Source: Glycocaulis sp051859565
Lineage (GTDB): Bacteria > Pseudomonadota > Alphaproteobacteria > Caulobacterales > Maricaulaceae
NCBI RefSeq assembly: GCF_051859565.1
Contig: NZ_JBHYFK010000003.1
Coordinates: 248,001-312,000 of the forward strand
Direction: 5' to 3'
DNA: 64,000 nucleotides
In this document: positions 54,523-61,966 of the stretch, in pieces
How the letters are laid out: each line of letters opens with the position of its first letter
Numbering within the stretch: position 1 is the stretch's first letter
Notes under the pieces: model-generated
The model's database searches: none
Told to the model about the DNA's origin: nothing
What the model saw: only the letters and a program-made list of their open reading frames with translations
Position numbers and translations under genes: made by a program

Positions 54523-54550
54523 AAAAAAATCGGGAGCCGCAAGGCTCCCG
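54523..54550 (-). terminator. Minus-strand intrinsic terminator upstream of tRNA-Asn
   Basis: Reading the minus strand, CGGGAGCC-TTGC-GGCTCCCG is followed by A and seven T. It terminates something transcribed leftward from the 54550-54755 interval; no protein gene on that strand explains it. Confidence 0.85.
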
Positions 54551-54680
54551 AAAAGGCATGGGTGGATGGTGGGGTGTCTTCAAGAAGAAGACGAGATCAC
54601 ATTAACGATTCGATGGTTAATATCTCGCTAACGCTATCGGCCGGGCGATATAAATGACTCATCGCTCTGACCGGGAGCTT
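54523..54680 (-). ncRNA. Candidate small RNA ending at the 54523 terminator
   Basis: The minus strand between about 54680 and 54523 has no conserved coding frame, carries an unpaired C-rich stretch (CACCCCACCATCCACCC, 54576-54560) that is complementary to Shine-Dalgarno-like purine runs, and ends at a strong hairpin with seven U. This is the usual layout of trans-acting sRNAs. The 5' end is not determined. A 21-codon ORF (54663 down) is possible within it. The call is inference from architecture only. Confidence 0.35.
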
Positions 54681-54755
54681 AACGGATGGCTCGCGGTTCG
54701 TCCTGATCTGGGCTAGGCTTGTCAGTCAATGCGACGTCACACGGGAGACAGCGCC

Positions 54756-55142
54756 ATGAGCGACACGCACGACAACCCGGAAATGGTCAATGGCCGATAT
54801 ACGAGCTTTTCGGCCTTCTTTCCCTTTTACCTGCGCGAACACGCCATTCCGGCGACGCGCTACTGGCACTTTGTCGGCACGGTGCTGGCGCCGTTGGTGC
54901 TGATCTGGGCGCTGGCCACGCAGACCTGGTGGGCGCTGCTGCTGGTGCCGGTCACAGGATATTTCTTCGCCTGGGTCAGCCACGCCTTTATCGAGCGCAA
55001 CAAGCCGGCGACATTCACCTATCCGCTCTGGTCGCTGATAGGCGACTACAAGATGTTCTGGCTGTGGGTCACGGGCCGTCTGGACGCCGAGCTGGAAAAG
55101 GCCGGTGTGACAGACCACCCGCATGCGCGTCAGGGCGCATAG
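54756..55142 (+). CDS. DUF962/Mpo1-like membrane protein
   Basis: A 128-residue protein with two or three membrane segments: FPFYLREHAIPATRYWHFVGTVLAPLVLIW, then WWALLLVPVTGYFFAWVSHAFIERNKPATFTYPLWSLIGDYKMF. The His residues in REHAIP..RYWHFVGT and SHAFIERNKPATF are the DUF962 (YGL010W/Mpo1-like) signature; in yeast Mpo1 is an iron-dependent dioxygenase acting on 2-hydroxy fatty acids. A similar lipid role here is inference. GGGAGA eight bases before the ATG at 54756. Confidence 0.85.
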   Translation: MSDTHDNPEMVNGRYTSFSAFFPFYLREHAIPATRYWHFVGTVLAPLVLIWALATQTWWALLLVPVTGYFFAWVSHAFIERNKPATFTYPLWSLIGDYKMFWLWVTGRLDAELEKAGVTDHPHARQGA

Positions 55143-55168
55143 CCCCGTTCAGAGAGCAGGGGGGCAGT

Positions 55169-55242
55169 TGGAGGCGCCACCCGGAATCGAACCGGGGTAC
55201 AAGGATTTGCAGTCCTCTGCGTCACCACTCCGCCATGGCGCC
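55169..55242 (-). tRNA. tRNA-Cys (anticodon GCA)
   Basis: 74 bases including encoded CCA. The acceptor stem GGCGCCA pairs with TGGCGCC, anticodon loop CTGCAAA holds GCA, and the T arm has GGTTCGATTCC. It lies between the DUF962 gene and pcm. Confidence 0.97.
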
Positions 55243-55407
55243 TCTTGTGGTGGGCGTAGAGCTATAGCGAGGCGGCTCGCCGGCTGCAACGCGCTTTGCA
55301 GAAAGATGCGCACCAGTGCCGCATATGAGGCTCAGCGGCAGCGTTGCACATTGTTGGCGGGCCACGATATAAGCGCGCGTCTTTGATTTATAGCGGACGG
55401 TCATCCC

Positions 55408-56061
55408 ATGAGTGAGCTCGCCGAAGCCAGACGGCAAATGGTTGCCTCCCAGATTCGCCCTGCCGATGTCACCGACCGGCGCCTGCAGGATGCGATGCTC
55501 GCCATTCCGCGTGAACGATTCCTGCCCCGTTCAATGGCCGGATCGGCGTATGCCGATATGGAGATTGATCTGGGTGAGGGGCGCCGTTTCATGCGGCCGC
55601 GTGATTTTGCCAAGCTGGTGCAGGCACTTGGTGTCAAGCCGGGCGAGTTGGTGCTCGACCTGGCGTGCGCCCGTGGCTACTCCACGGCGATCCTGTCCCG
55701 GCTTTGCGAAACCGTTATCGGTATAGAGTCCAACGAGTCCTTCGCCTCCAAGGCTGAGGGCGCGCTCAGCGATATCGGTGCGGACAATGCCGTGATTGTG
55801 ACTGGCGACATCAAAAAAGGTGCGCCGGAACAGGGCCCGTTTGACGTTATACTGGTGAACGGTGCTGTTGAGCTGGTACCGGACGCTTGGTTGTCGCAGC
55901 TCGCAGATGATGGCCGTCTGGGCGTGATTGTGAGGGAAAACGGTGTCGGCCGGGCAAGAGTTTATACGCGCAAGAGTGGCGTAGTGGGCAGCCGTGTGGT
56001 CTTCGATTCGATGACCTCGCTTCTTCCCGGCTTCGAGCGCGAACCCGAGTTTTCGCTTTAA
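55408..56061 (+). CDS. pcm: Protein-L-isoaspartate O-methyltransferase homologue with altered SAM motif
   Basis: A 217-residue PCMT-family protein. The RQMVASQIRPADVTDRRLQDAMLAIPRERFLP opening and ELVLDLACARGYSTAILSRL, IGIESNESFA, GPFDVILVNGAVELVPDAW are PCMT landmarks. In classical enzymes motif I reads roughly VLEIGTGSGYQ; here the glycines are mostly replaced (LACARGY) and the QTIS substrate loop reads RRFMRPRDFAKL. It may therefore be a methyltransferase-like scaffold or have different substrates. It precedes tolC and popZ, an order I recall from Caulobacter. Confidence 0.8.
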   Translation: MSELAEARRQMVASQIRPADVTDRRLQDAMLAIPRERFLPRSMAGSAYADMEIDLGEGRRFMRPRDFAKLVQALGVKPGELVLDLACARGYSTAILSRLCETVIGIESNESFASKAEGALSDIGADNAVIVTGDIKKGAPEQGPFDVILVNGAVELVPDAWLSQLADDGRLGVIVRENGVGRARVYTRKSGVVGSRVVFDSMTSLLPGFEREPEFSL

Positions 56062-56064
56062 AAA

Positions 56065-56079
56065 GTGAACGGTGTTCAC
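56065..56079. promoter_or_regulatory. GTGAAC-GGT-GTTCAC dyad upstream of tolC
   Basis: A perfect 15-base inverted repeat flanked by AAAA and TTTTTT, immediately after the pcm stop and about 95 bases before the tolC ATG. The same half-sites with a three-base spacer ending in T occur before the secreted TPR-like gene (13011-13025). A TTGGCA at 56087 could be the -35 element just downstream. Likely a repressor operator for tolC-type efflux; binding protein unknown. Confidence 0.6.
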
Positions 56080-56173
56080 TTTTTTCTTGGCAATTTACGT
56101 GCGGGGATGGAATTTCAGGGCGTAGCGCCCATGTAGACGGGGCCGGGGTGGTCGTGAACCGTGAGAGGGACGC

Positions 56174-57526
56174 ATGAAATTTCCGATAGGCTTTATGCTG
56201 GCCGCCGGGCTGGGGCTGAGCGGTCTGGCAGCCGGCGCGAGCGCCCAGACACTCAATGAAACACTTGAAGCGGCTTACCGCACCAGCCCCGTGCTGGCTG
56301 CAGAGCGCGCCCGTCTGCGTCAGGCAAGTGAAGGCGTGGTGCAGGCGCGCGCAGCGCGGCTGCCTACACTGTCTGCCAGCGCCGGCATCTCTGACGGGGA
56401 GAGCTGGGGGCCGGGAAGCGGCGCGGGCGGAAGTGGCGGTGATGTCAGCTATTCGCTCAGCGCCAGCCAGAGCCTCTATTCCGGCGGTAGCATTGATGCC
56501 TCTGTCGATCAGGCCCTGAACCGTATCGAGGCCAGCCGCTGGAATGTGGTCAGTACTGAACAGGACGTCATCCTGTCGGCGATTGCCGTTCACCTGGATG
56601 TCGTACGCGATACCGCCATTGTGGATATCCGCCGCAACAATGTGGACGTACTCGCCGAGCAGCTGCGCGCCGCGCGTGACCGTTTCGAGGTGGGTGAAAT
56701 CACCCGCACGGACGTTGCACAGGCCGAGGCGCGCGTATCAGGTGCCCAGGCACAGCTCTCTGCGGCGCAGGCCACGCTTGCCGCCTCAAGGGCAGGTTAT
56801 GAGCGGGTAACGGGCGTTACGCCTCTGGATGTCGAGCAGCCTGAAAGCCAGCCCGATGTGCCTGAAACGCTGGCCATCGCCGCTGACGTGGCGCTGGAAA
56901 GCAATCCGCTTTTGCTCTCGGCCCTGTTTAATGAGCAGGCAAGCCAGGCGGGTATCCGCCTTGCCCGTTCGGCCCTGCGTCCGGATGTGGCTCTGTCTGC
57001 TTCAGCGTCAGAATCGCGCGAGTCCGATTTCACGGGCCGTGGACGCGGATCGGTCACGGTTGGCGCGCGCGTCTCCATGCCCATCTTCACCGGCGGGCTC
57101 AACGAATCGCGGATCCGTCAGGCCGTCGCTGCGGCGGATGAATCCCGCCTTCAGGTACTCAATGTGCGCCGCGCAGTGGCTGAAGGCATCTCCAACGCCT
57201 GGAACAGCTATCTGGCGGCAGAAGCGGTGATCATCTCCAGCCGTGAAGCGGTGCGCGCCAACGAGATTGCGTTCGAGGGCGTGCGTCAGGAGGCTTTTGT
57301 CGGCCTGCGCACCACGCTGGATGTGCTCAATGCCGAGCAGGAATTGCTCAATTCCCGCCTTGAGCTGGTACGGGCAGAGCGGGACTATCAGGTTGCCGCC
57401 TACGCGCTGTTGCAGGCTATGGGGCGGCTGACCGCCGAGCAGGTGGGGCTTGAGCCCTATGAAGAGGCCAATGCAGGTGAAAATCGCCGGTTCTGGCCTA
57501 ACTTCCCTTTAACGGGCGGTAATTAG
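56174..57526 (+). CDS. tolC: TolC-family outer membrane efflux protein
   Basis: A 450-residue trimeric outer-membrane channel. Signal peptide MKFPIGFMLAAGLGLSGLAAGASA, then two repeats of the helix-hairpin plus beta-strand unit: LNETLEAAYRTSPVLAAERARLRQAS... and, after the mid-protein PDVPETLAIAADVALESNPLLLSALFNEQASQAGIRLAR..., VRQEAFVGLRTTLDVLNAEQELLNSRLELV, which is the conserved second-repeat motif. It pairs with type I secretion or RND pumps encoded elsewhere; in Caulobacter the gene here (RsaF) exports the S-layer protein. Upstream dyad suggests regulation. Confidence 0.95.
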   Translation: MKFPIGFMLAAGLGLSGLAAGASAQTLNETLEAAYRTSPVLAAERARLRQASEGVVQARAARLPTLSASAGISDGESWGPGSGAGGSGGDVSYSLSASQSLYSGGSIDASVDQALNRIEASRWNVVSTEQDVILSAIAVHLDVVRDTAIVDIRRNNVDVLAEQLRAARDRFEVGEITRTDVAQAEARVSGAQAQLSAAQATLAASRAGYERVTGVTPLDVEQPESQPDVPETLAIAADVALESNPLLLSALFNEQASQAGIRLARSALRPDVALSASASESRESDFTGRGRGSVTVGARVSMPIFTGGLNESRIRQAVAAADESRLQVLNVRRAVAEGISNAWNSYLAAEAVIISSREAVRANEIAFEGVRQEAFVGLRTTLDVLNAEQELLNSRLELVRAERDYQVAAYALLQAMGRLTAEQVGLEPYEEANAGENRRFWPNFPLTGGN

Positions 57527-57629
57527 GGTCTGTTCCAGCACACGCAGTGCTGGACATCCTGGCAAGGGCATTCCAAGCTTGGCCCAGCGTCAAGCTAACC
57601 CCCTCGTGACCATCCGAAGGACCTGTTTC

Positions 57630-58256
57630 ATGGCCCAGAGCAACGCAGAACAAGAACCGACCATGGAGGAAATCCTGGCCTCCATCCGGCGTATCATCAA
57701 CGAGGATGATGAGCCGCAAGCCGAGGCTGCGCCTGCCGCTCCCCAGCCTGCAGCAGAACCGGAACCCCAAGCTGAGCCCGCGTTCGAGGCCGCGCCCGAA
57801 CCCGAACCTGAGCCTGAGCCGCAGGCTGAGGAATCGGTTTTTGATGATGATGTTCTGGAACTCACTGACCGGGTCGAGGAAGAAACCGAAGGCACCTCGC
57901 CCATGGCGATTGCCGACGATCTGATGATTGTGGACCGCGAGGAAGAACTTGCGTCAGCGCCCGAACCTGAACCCGAGCCGGAGCCCGAACCCGTAATGGC
58001 CGAAGCCCCTAAACCCTCCCCTGCCGAGGACGATGAAAGCCTGCTTGCCGAGCCGGCCGCCAGCGCGGCTGCCGGGGCGTTTGCGGCCCTGACCGAGAAT
58101 CTGCGTGTCAGCAGTGACAATGGCCAGACGCTGGAAGGTATTGTGCGTGAGCTGATGCGCCCGATGCTCAAGCAATGGCTTGATGAAAACCTGCCCTCCA
58201 TCGTTGAGGCGAAGGTGCAAGAAGAGATCGAGCGCGTGGCGCGCCGCCGCCGCTAG
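57630..58256 (+). CDS. popZ: Polar organizing protein PopZ
   Basis: Polar scaffold that self-assembles at the cell pole and anchors the chromosome via ParB. The 208-residue protein has the short N-terminal helix EPTMEEILASIRRIINEDD, a central Pro/Glu-rich acidic linker with repeated EPEPEPEP, and the C-terminal oligomerisation helices TLEGIVRELMRPMLKQWLDENLPSIVEAKVQEEIERVAR. This H1/linker/H2-H4 layout is diagnostic. The ATG at 57630 is preferred over an upstream start. Position after tolC matches Caulobacter synteny; valS, its usual partner, does not follow here. Confidence 0.95.
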   Translation: MAQSNAEQEPTMEEILASIRRIINEDDEPQAEAAPAAPQPAAEPEPQAEPAFEAAPEPEPEPEPQAEESVFDDDVLELTDRVEEETEGTSPMAIADDLMIVDREEELASAPEPEPEPEPEPVMAEAPKPSPAEDDESLLAEPAASAAAGAFAALTENLRVSSDNGQTLEGIVRELMRPMLKQWLDENLPSIVEAKVQEEIERVARRRR

Positions 58257-58301
58257 TCTGCATTGGTTGATCCGCCCCCGATTGGGGCTGGCACCTGTCA
58301 C

Positions 58302-58325
58302 AGACGCCCCCTAAAAAGGGCGTCT
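58302..58325 (+). terminator. Probable terminator after popZ
   Basis: AGACGCCC (58302-58309) pairs with GGGCGTCT (58318-58325) around CCTAAAAA; GTTTCGTT follows. The U-tract is interrupted, so confidence is moderate. Confidence 0.6.
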
Positions 58326-58347
58326 GTTTCGTTACGGGGTAGGTGTT

Positions 58348-59313
58348 TTGCGTGATTTTGACACTGTCTGGGCTGAGCTGGAGCCTTGGCTTGCGGGGCT
58401 GGAAAGCCGGCGCGAGGCGGTGGTGCGCCGGCTGATTACCGGGCTGTCGATAGCCATTCCCGGTGGCATTGTGGTGGCACTGATCCTGCTGGCTGCCGGT
58501 GCGCCGGGCGGCTTGGCGATGTTAGGGGGCGTTGTTCCCGCAGGGGCCTTTGCGGCTTTCATGTCGTCGCCGTTCAACGCCCTTCGCACCGAGGTCAAGC
58601 ACGGGCTCAATAATCGCCTCGCTGAAACGTTTTCGCTGCGCTATGCGCCCAAGCCGAACAATCCCGCGCACTTTGACAGTTTCCGCAGCCACGGCCTGAT
58701 CCCCCGCTCTGACCAGCGCGAGTTTGAGGACCATTTCTCGGGCGAGGCGCATGGTGCCGGGTTCGAGCTCTACGAAGCCGAGCTGAAGCAGCGCCGGCGC
58801 AGCCGCAAGCGCACCTATTACGTTACCGTGTTCCGCGGCGTGCTGATCCGCATCGCCTTCCCGCGCACGATTGAGGGCGTCACCCTGATCACTCGCGATC
58901 AGGGCATATTCAATGCGCTGGACGGGCTTATGCGGTCAGCCAATGGCCGCAGGCTGGAGCGCATCGGCCTGGTCGACCCCAAGTTTGAGCGCATCTTCCA
59001 AGTCTACGGCACCGATCAGGTCATGGCGCGCTATCTGATGACGCCAACCTTCATGGAACGGGTGCTGGCGCTGGAGACGGCGTTGAAGGGCAAGAATGTA
59101 CGCGGCGTCTTTGACGAGGCGCTGGCTGACGGGTTCGGCAGAGGCGAGCTTCTGCTGGCCGCCGAGACGGGCAATCTTTTCGAGCCGGGCTCGCTGTTCA
59201 AGCCCCTCAATGTCCGCAGCCGGGTCGAGACGCTCTATCGCGATTTCGAGCTGATCGAGGAGATTATCGCTCTGGTGCTGGCGCCGGACGAAAAGCCCGA
59301 ATGGATGGCCTGA
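58348..59313 (+). CDS. DUF3137-domain membrane protein
   Basis: A 321-residue protein with two adjacent membrane helices near residues 30-75 (GLSIAIPGGIVVALILLAAG and GGLAMLGGVVPAGAFAAFM) and a soluble C-terminal domain: FRSHGLIPRSDQREFEDHFSGEAHGAGFELYEAELKQRRRSRKRTYYVTVFRGVLIRIAFP, the DUF3137 signature. A TTG start at 58348 has GGGGTAGG five bases upstream and no ATG or GTG in frame nearby. Function unknown; Caulobacter-type synteny would have valS here. Confidence 0.8.
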   Translation: MRDFDTVWAELEPWLAGLESRREAVVRRLITGLSIAIPGGIVVALILLAAGAPGGLAMLGGVVPAGAFAAFMSSPFNALRTEVKHGLNNRLAETFSLRYAPKPNNPAHFDSFRSHGLIPRSDQREFEDHFSGEAHGAGFELYEAELKQRRRSRKRTYYVTVFRGVLIRIAFPRTIEGVTLITRDQGIFNALDGLMRSANGRRLERIGLVDPKFERIFQVYGTDQVMARYLMTPTFMERVLALETALKGKNVRGVFDEALADGFGRGELLLAAETGNLFEPGSLFKPLNVRSRVETLYRDFELIEEIIALVLAPDEKPEWMA

Positions 59314-59372
59314 GCCCGGCCGCGCCTGTCCGTCAGCCCGCCTGCAAATCCCCATAAAAATCAGCTACACAC

Positions 59373-59416
59373 GACATTATGTCAGGTGTGGTTGACATGT
59401 TTGCGCGTTGATGTCA
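59373..59416. promoter_or_regulatory. Clustered GACAT/ATGTC half-sites before the hydrolase-XRE operon
   Basis: GACAT (59373), ATGTC (59379), GACAT (59394) and ATGTC (59411) lie in a row, forming GACAT-T-ATGTC and ATGTCA-N8-TGACAT inverted repeats. A TTGACA (59392) overlapping one half-site could be a -35 box. Such spacing is expected for a dimeric XRE-type repressor, which the operon itself encodes. Confidence 0.5.
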
Positions 59417-59466
59417 GCTTTGCCTTACAAATAGGGTGCTGAACCTGACACAAAGGATGTGGGATT

Positions 59467-60351
59467 ATGAAGAAAGCAATGTTGAAATCGCTGGCCGCCG
59501 CGCTGGCTGTTGCCGTCACGGCTGTTGCAGCCAGTGCGCAGGACCGTTTCGTCGTGGAGCGCCATGGCGATGCCGGCGCGCAGACCGTGCTGTTCGTGCC
59601 GGGCCTGGCATCCTCCGGTCAGACGTGGGACGGCGCTGTGGGCGATCTGGGCGAAAGCGCGGATATTCACGTTTTCACGCTGGCGGGTTTCGCGGGCGTG
59701 CCGGCGGTTGAAACGGGCAGTGACGGTTTTATCGCCAGCGCTGCCGGGGCCATCTCGGACTATATTGCCCAGGGCGGATACTCCGATGTCGTCCTGGTCG
59801 GGCACTCGCTTGGCGGGCAGGTGGCGCTGCAGGTCGCGGCGCGCTCCTCGGATGCCGTGAGCGCCGTGATGGTGGTCGATTCGGTGCCCTTCTATGCGCG
59901 CCTGTTCAACCCGGCCGCCACGCCGGAGCAGGCAGCGGCGAGCGGCGAGATGTTTGCTGCACAGATGAGCAATCTGCCTCGTGAGCAGTTTCTTGCGATG
60001 ATGGGGCAGGGGCTTCCCGTGCAGAGTCTCGATACCGGCTTTCACGCTACGCTGACCGAATGGTTCGCCGCTTCCGATCAAGCCGTTATCGCTGCAGCGT
60101 TCGCTGAAGTGTCTGGCTCGGACTTCTCGCCCGTACTGGAAGGGGTCGATGTGCCGGTTCTGGTGCTCGCGCCGTGGGCACCCGGCGCGCCTGTGGATGC
60201 TGAAACCCTGCAGACGATGTATGCAGCCCAGTATGCGCCACTGGAGAACGGCAGTGTCGAGATCGTCGAGGGCGCACGCCATTTCCTGATGATCGACCAG
60301 CCTGCCGCGTTCAATGCGCGCCTTGCGCGCTTCCTTGCTGACAACCGCTAG
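59467..60351 (+). CDS. Exported alpha/beta hydrolase
   Basis: A 294-residue protein with signal peptide MLKSLAAALAVAVTAVAASA. The hydrolase core shows the oxyanion strand VLFVPGLASSGQTWDG, the nucleophile elbow GHSLGG (Ser near residue 119), an acid in the VLVLAPWAPGAPVDAE region and the catalytic His in EGARHFLMIDQP. Substrate unknown; the family includes esterases and peptidases. First gene of a three-gene cassette with a membrane protein and an XRE regulator. Confidence 0.85.
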   Translation: MKKAMLKSLAAALAVAVTAVAASAQDRFVVERHGDAGAQTVLFVPGLASSGQTWDGAVGDLGESADIHVFTLAGFAGVPAVETGSDGFIASAAGAISDYIAQGGYSDVVLVGHSLGGQVALQVAARSSDAVSAVMVVDSVPFYARLFNPAATPEQAAASGEMFAAQMSNLPREQFLAMMGQGLPVQSLDTGFHATLTEWFAASDQAVIAAAFAEVSGSDFSPVLEGVDVPVLVLAPWAPGAPVDAETLQTMYAAQYAPLENGSVEIVEGARHFLMIDQPAAFNARLARFLADNR

Positions 60352-60370
60352 AGACAGGGAGAAAGCTCCG

Positions 60371-60775
60371 ATGACTGGTACACCCAATCCCCACGCCCGC
60401 CGCTACATGCTGCATATGTTGCTCGCCATGATGGGCTATACGGCGGTGCTGTTCGCTTCCATCACGGTCTTGCGCGGAGACATGATCGGCGCCGACTGGC
60501 TGCGTATCCTTGTCGCCATATCGCCCGTGTTTCCCGCGCTCTACGGCCTGCATGCCATGATCGTCTTCATCCGCTCCATGGATGAATTCAACCGGGCGGT
60601 GATCGCCGAGGCCACGATGATCTCCGCCGGGGCGGTGGCGTTCATCAGCTTCGCCTACGCCTTCGCCCAGCAGGCAACGGACCTGCTCCCCGAGATCGGC
60701 CTGATCTGGGTTCTTCCCGCCATTATCGGCGGGCAGGGGATAGCAGCCTGCTTCGTGCGCGGACGCTACCGCTAG
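60371..60775 (+). CDS. Four-helix membrane protein of the XRE cassette
   Basis: A 134-residue protein with four hydrophobic segments (YMLHMLLAMMGYTAVLFASITVL; LRILVAISPVFPALYGLHAMIVFI; ISAGAVAFISFAYAF; IGLIWVLPAIIGGQGIAACF). GGGAGA provides a ribosome site. Small membrane proteins of this kind are often encoded immediately before a short YozG-type XRE regulator. No named family recognised by me. The XRE gene follows nine bases later. Confidence 0.7.
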   Translation: MTGTPNPHARRYMLHMLLAMMGYTAVLFASITVLRGDMIGADWLRILVAISPVFPALYGLHAMIVFIRSMDEFNRAVIAEATMISAGAVAFISFAYAFAQQATDLLPEIGLIWVLPAIIGGQGIAACFVRGRYR

Positions 60776-60784
60776 GAGGGCGAG

Positions 60785-60979
60785 ATGAAGAACCGCCTCA
60801 AGGTCCTGCGCGCAGAGCGCAACTGGAGCCAGGCTGATCTCGCGGATCGGGCAGGTGTGTCGCGCCAGGCGATCAATGCGGTGGAGACGGGCAAGTTCGA
60901 CCCGTCCCTGCCGCTCGCCTTCACGCTCGCCGAGGTGTTTGGCCTCAGGATCGAGGAAATTTTCGATCCCAAGGGGTGA
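60785..60979 (+). CDS. Short XRE-family (YozG-like) transcriptional regulator
   Basis: A 64-residue protein that is almost only a helix-turn-helix: MKNRLKVLRAERNWSQADLADRAGVSRQAINAVETGKFDPSLPLAFTLAEVFG, followed by IEEIFDPKG. The recognition helix lies around VSRQAINAVE. AGGAGGG before the ATG is the strongest ribosome site in the cassette. It probably represses its own operon through the GACAT/ATGTC sites upstream of the hydrolase gene; that is inference. Confidence 0.9.
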   Translation: MKNRLKVLRAERNWSQADLADRAGVSRQAINAVETGKFDPSLPLAFTLAEVFGLRIEEIFDPKG

Positions 60980-60985
60980 GGCGGA

Positions 60986-61870
60986 TCAGACCCACTTCGC
61001 CCCTTTGGCCAGACCGCCTGCCTTTGCGTATTCCTGCGTGCCCCTGGTGTAGACCTTCTCACCATCAATGATGTCACTGGCCTTGAAGTCCGGCTGGCCT
61101 TTCAGGCGGGCATAGATCGGATCGAAGTCCTGCCCGGCGGTCGCCTCCATCAATTCCTCGTAGGAATCGATGACGAAATAGGTCTGCTGGAAGTCGTCAT
61201 AGCGGTAGTCGGTGCGCATCACGCGCTCGAGATCGAAATGGACCCGGTTGGGCGAGCGCCCTTCCAGCGAAAACACCGACTCAGACTGGCTCGAAACGAT
61301 GCCCGCGCCGTAAATACGCTGGCCTTCGGGCGTGTTGATGAGGCCGAACTCCACCGTGTACCAGTACAGCCGGGTCAGGTTCTCGATCATGTCGTGCTTG
61401 GCAGCCTTCGCGCCGCCCTTGCCATAGGCCTGCATATAGTCGGCAAAGACTGGCTGGGTCAGCAGCGGCACATGGCCGAACACGTCATGGAAAATGTCAG
61501 GCTCGGGCAGGTAGTCCAGCTTGTCGGCGTCGCGGATGAAGCGCCCCGCGACAAACCGCCGGTTGGCCAGATGGTCGAAGAAGACATCGTTGGGGATCAG
61601 CCCGTGAACGGCGATGACCGTCCAGCCGGTGAGCTTTTCCAGCTTTTCATTCATGCGGCGGAAGTCGGGAATGCCGCCCTCATTGAGGTTGAGCAGTTCC
61701 AGACCCTTGAAGTGCTCCGGCGCGGCGCGGCCCTGCAGCACCTTCATCTGGCGCTTGTAGAGCGTGTCCCACACGCCGTGTTCCTCAGGCGTATAGCGGT
61801 CCCAGCACTGGTCAATCGAATGATCTGCGGCGGGGGTCTGTTCGGCGACGACGGGATCCTGGACAGGCAT
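60986..61870 (-). CDS. phhA: Phenylalanine 4-monooxygenase
   Basis: Hydroxylates phenylalanine to tyrosine with tetrahydropterin. The 294-residue bacterial-type enzyme shows the iron ligands His-His in the HDVFGHVPLLTQPVFADYM segment and Glu in LYWYTVEFGLI, plus GLIPNDVFFDHLANRRF and the conserved EPDIFHD. Length is that of the catalytic domain alone, without an N-terminal regulatory domain. GGAG seven bases before the ATG at 61870. Converges on the XRE gene with a six-base gap. Confidence 0.96.
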   Translation of the reverse strand: MPVQDPVVAEQTPAADHSIDQCWDRYTPEEHGVWDTLYKRQMKVLQGRAAPEHFKGLELLNLNEGGIPDFRRMNEKLEKLTGWTVIAVHGLIPNDVFFDHLANRRFVAGRFIRDADKLDYLPEPDIFHDVFGHVPLLTQPVFADYMQAYGKGGAKAAKHDMIENLTRLYWYTVEFGLINTPEGQRIYGAGIVSSQSESVFSLEGRSPNRVHFDLERVMRTDYRYDDFQQTYFVIDSYEELMEATAGQDFDPIYARLKGQPDFKASDIIDGEKVYTRGTQEYAKAGGLAKGAKWV

Positions 61871-61966
61871 GGCTCGCTCCGGATTCGATAAACTTCTCCG
61901 GCAAGATAAAGCACGGCCCCCCGCTTGCGCGAGAGGCCGCACTGCATGGCGCATGCTTTTTATCCG

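Noticed and set aside
54601..54621. TTAAC...GTTAA inverted repeat with a GATTC inside, resembling a CtrA/CcrM site
   Set aside because: The spacing between TTAA halves is 11 rather than the seven expected for CtrA, so I do not claim a site. The GANTC alone is too common.
54598..54663. 21-codon minus-strand ORF (MSHLYRPADSV...) within the candidate sRNA
   Set aside because: Too short and without independent support; kept only as a remark.
56065..56079. LexA-type SOS box
   Set aside because: Alphaproteobacterial LexA sites are direct GTTC-N7-GTTC repeats; this is an inverted repeat with a three-base spacer.
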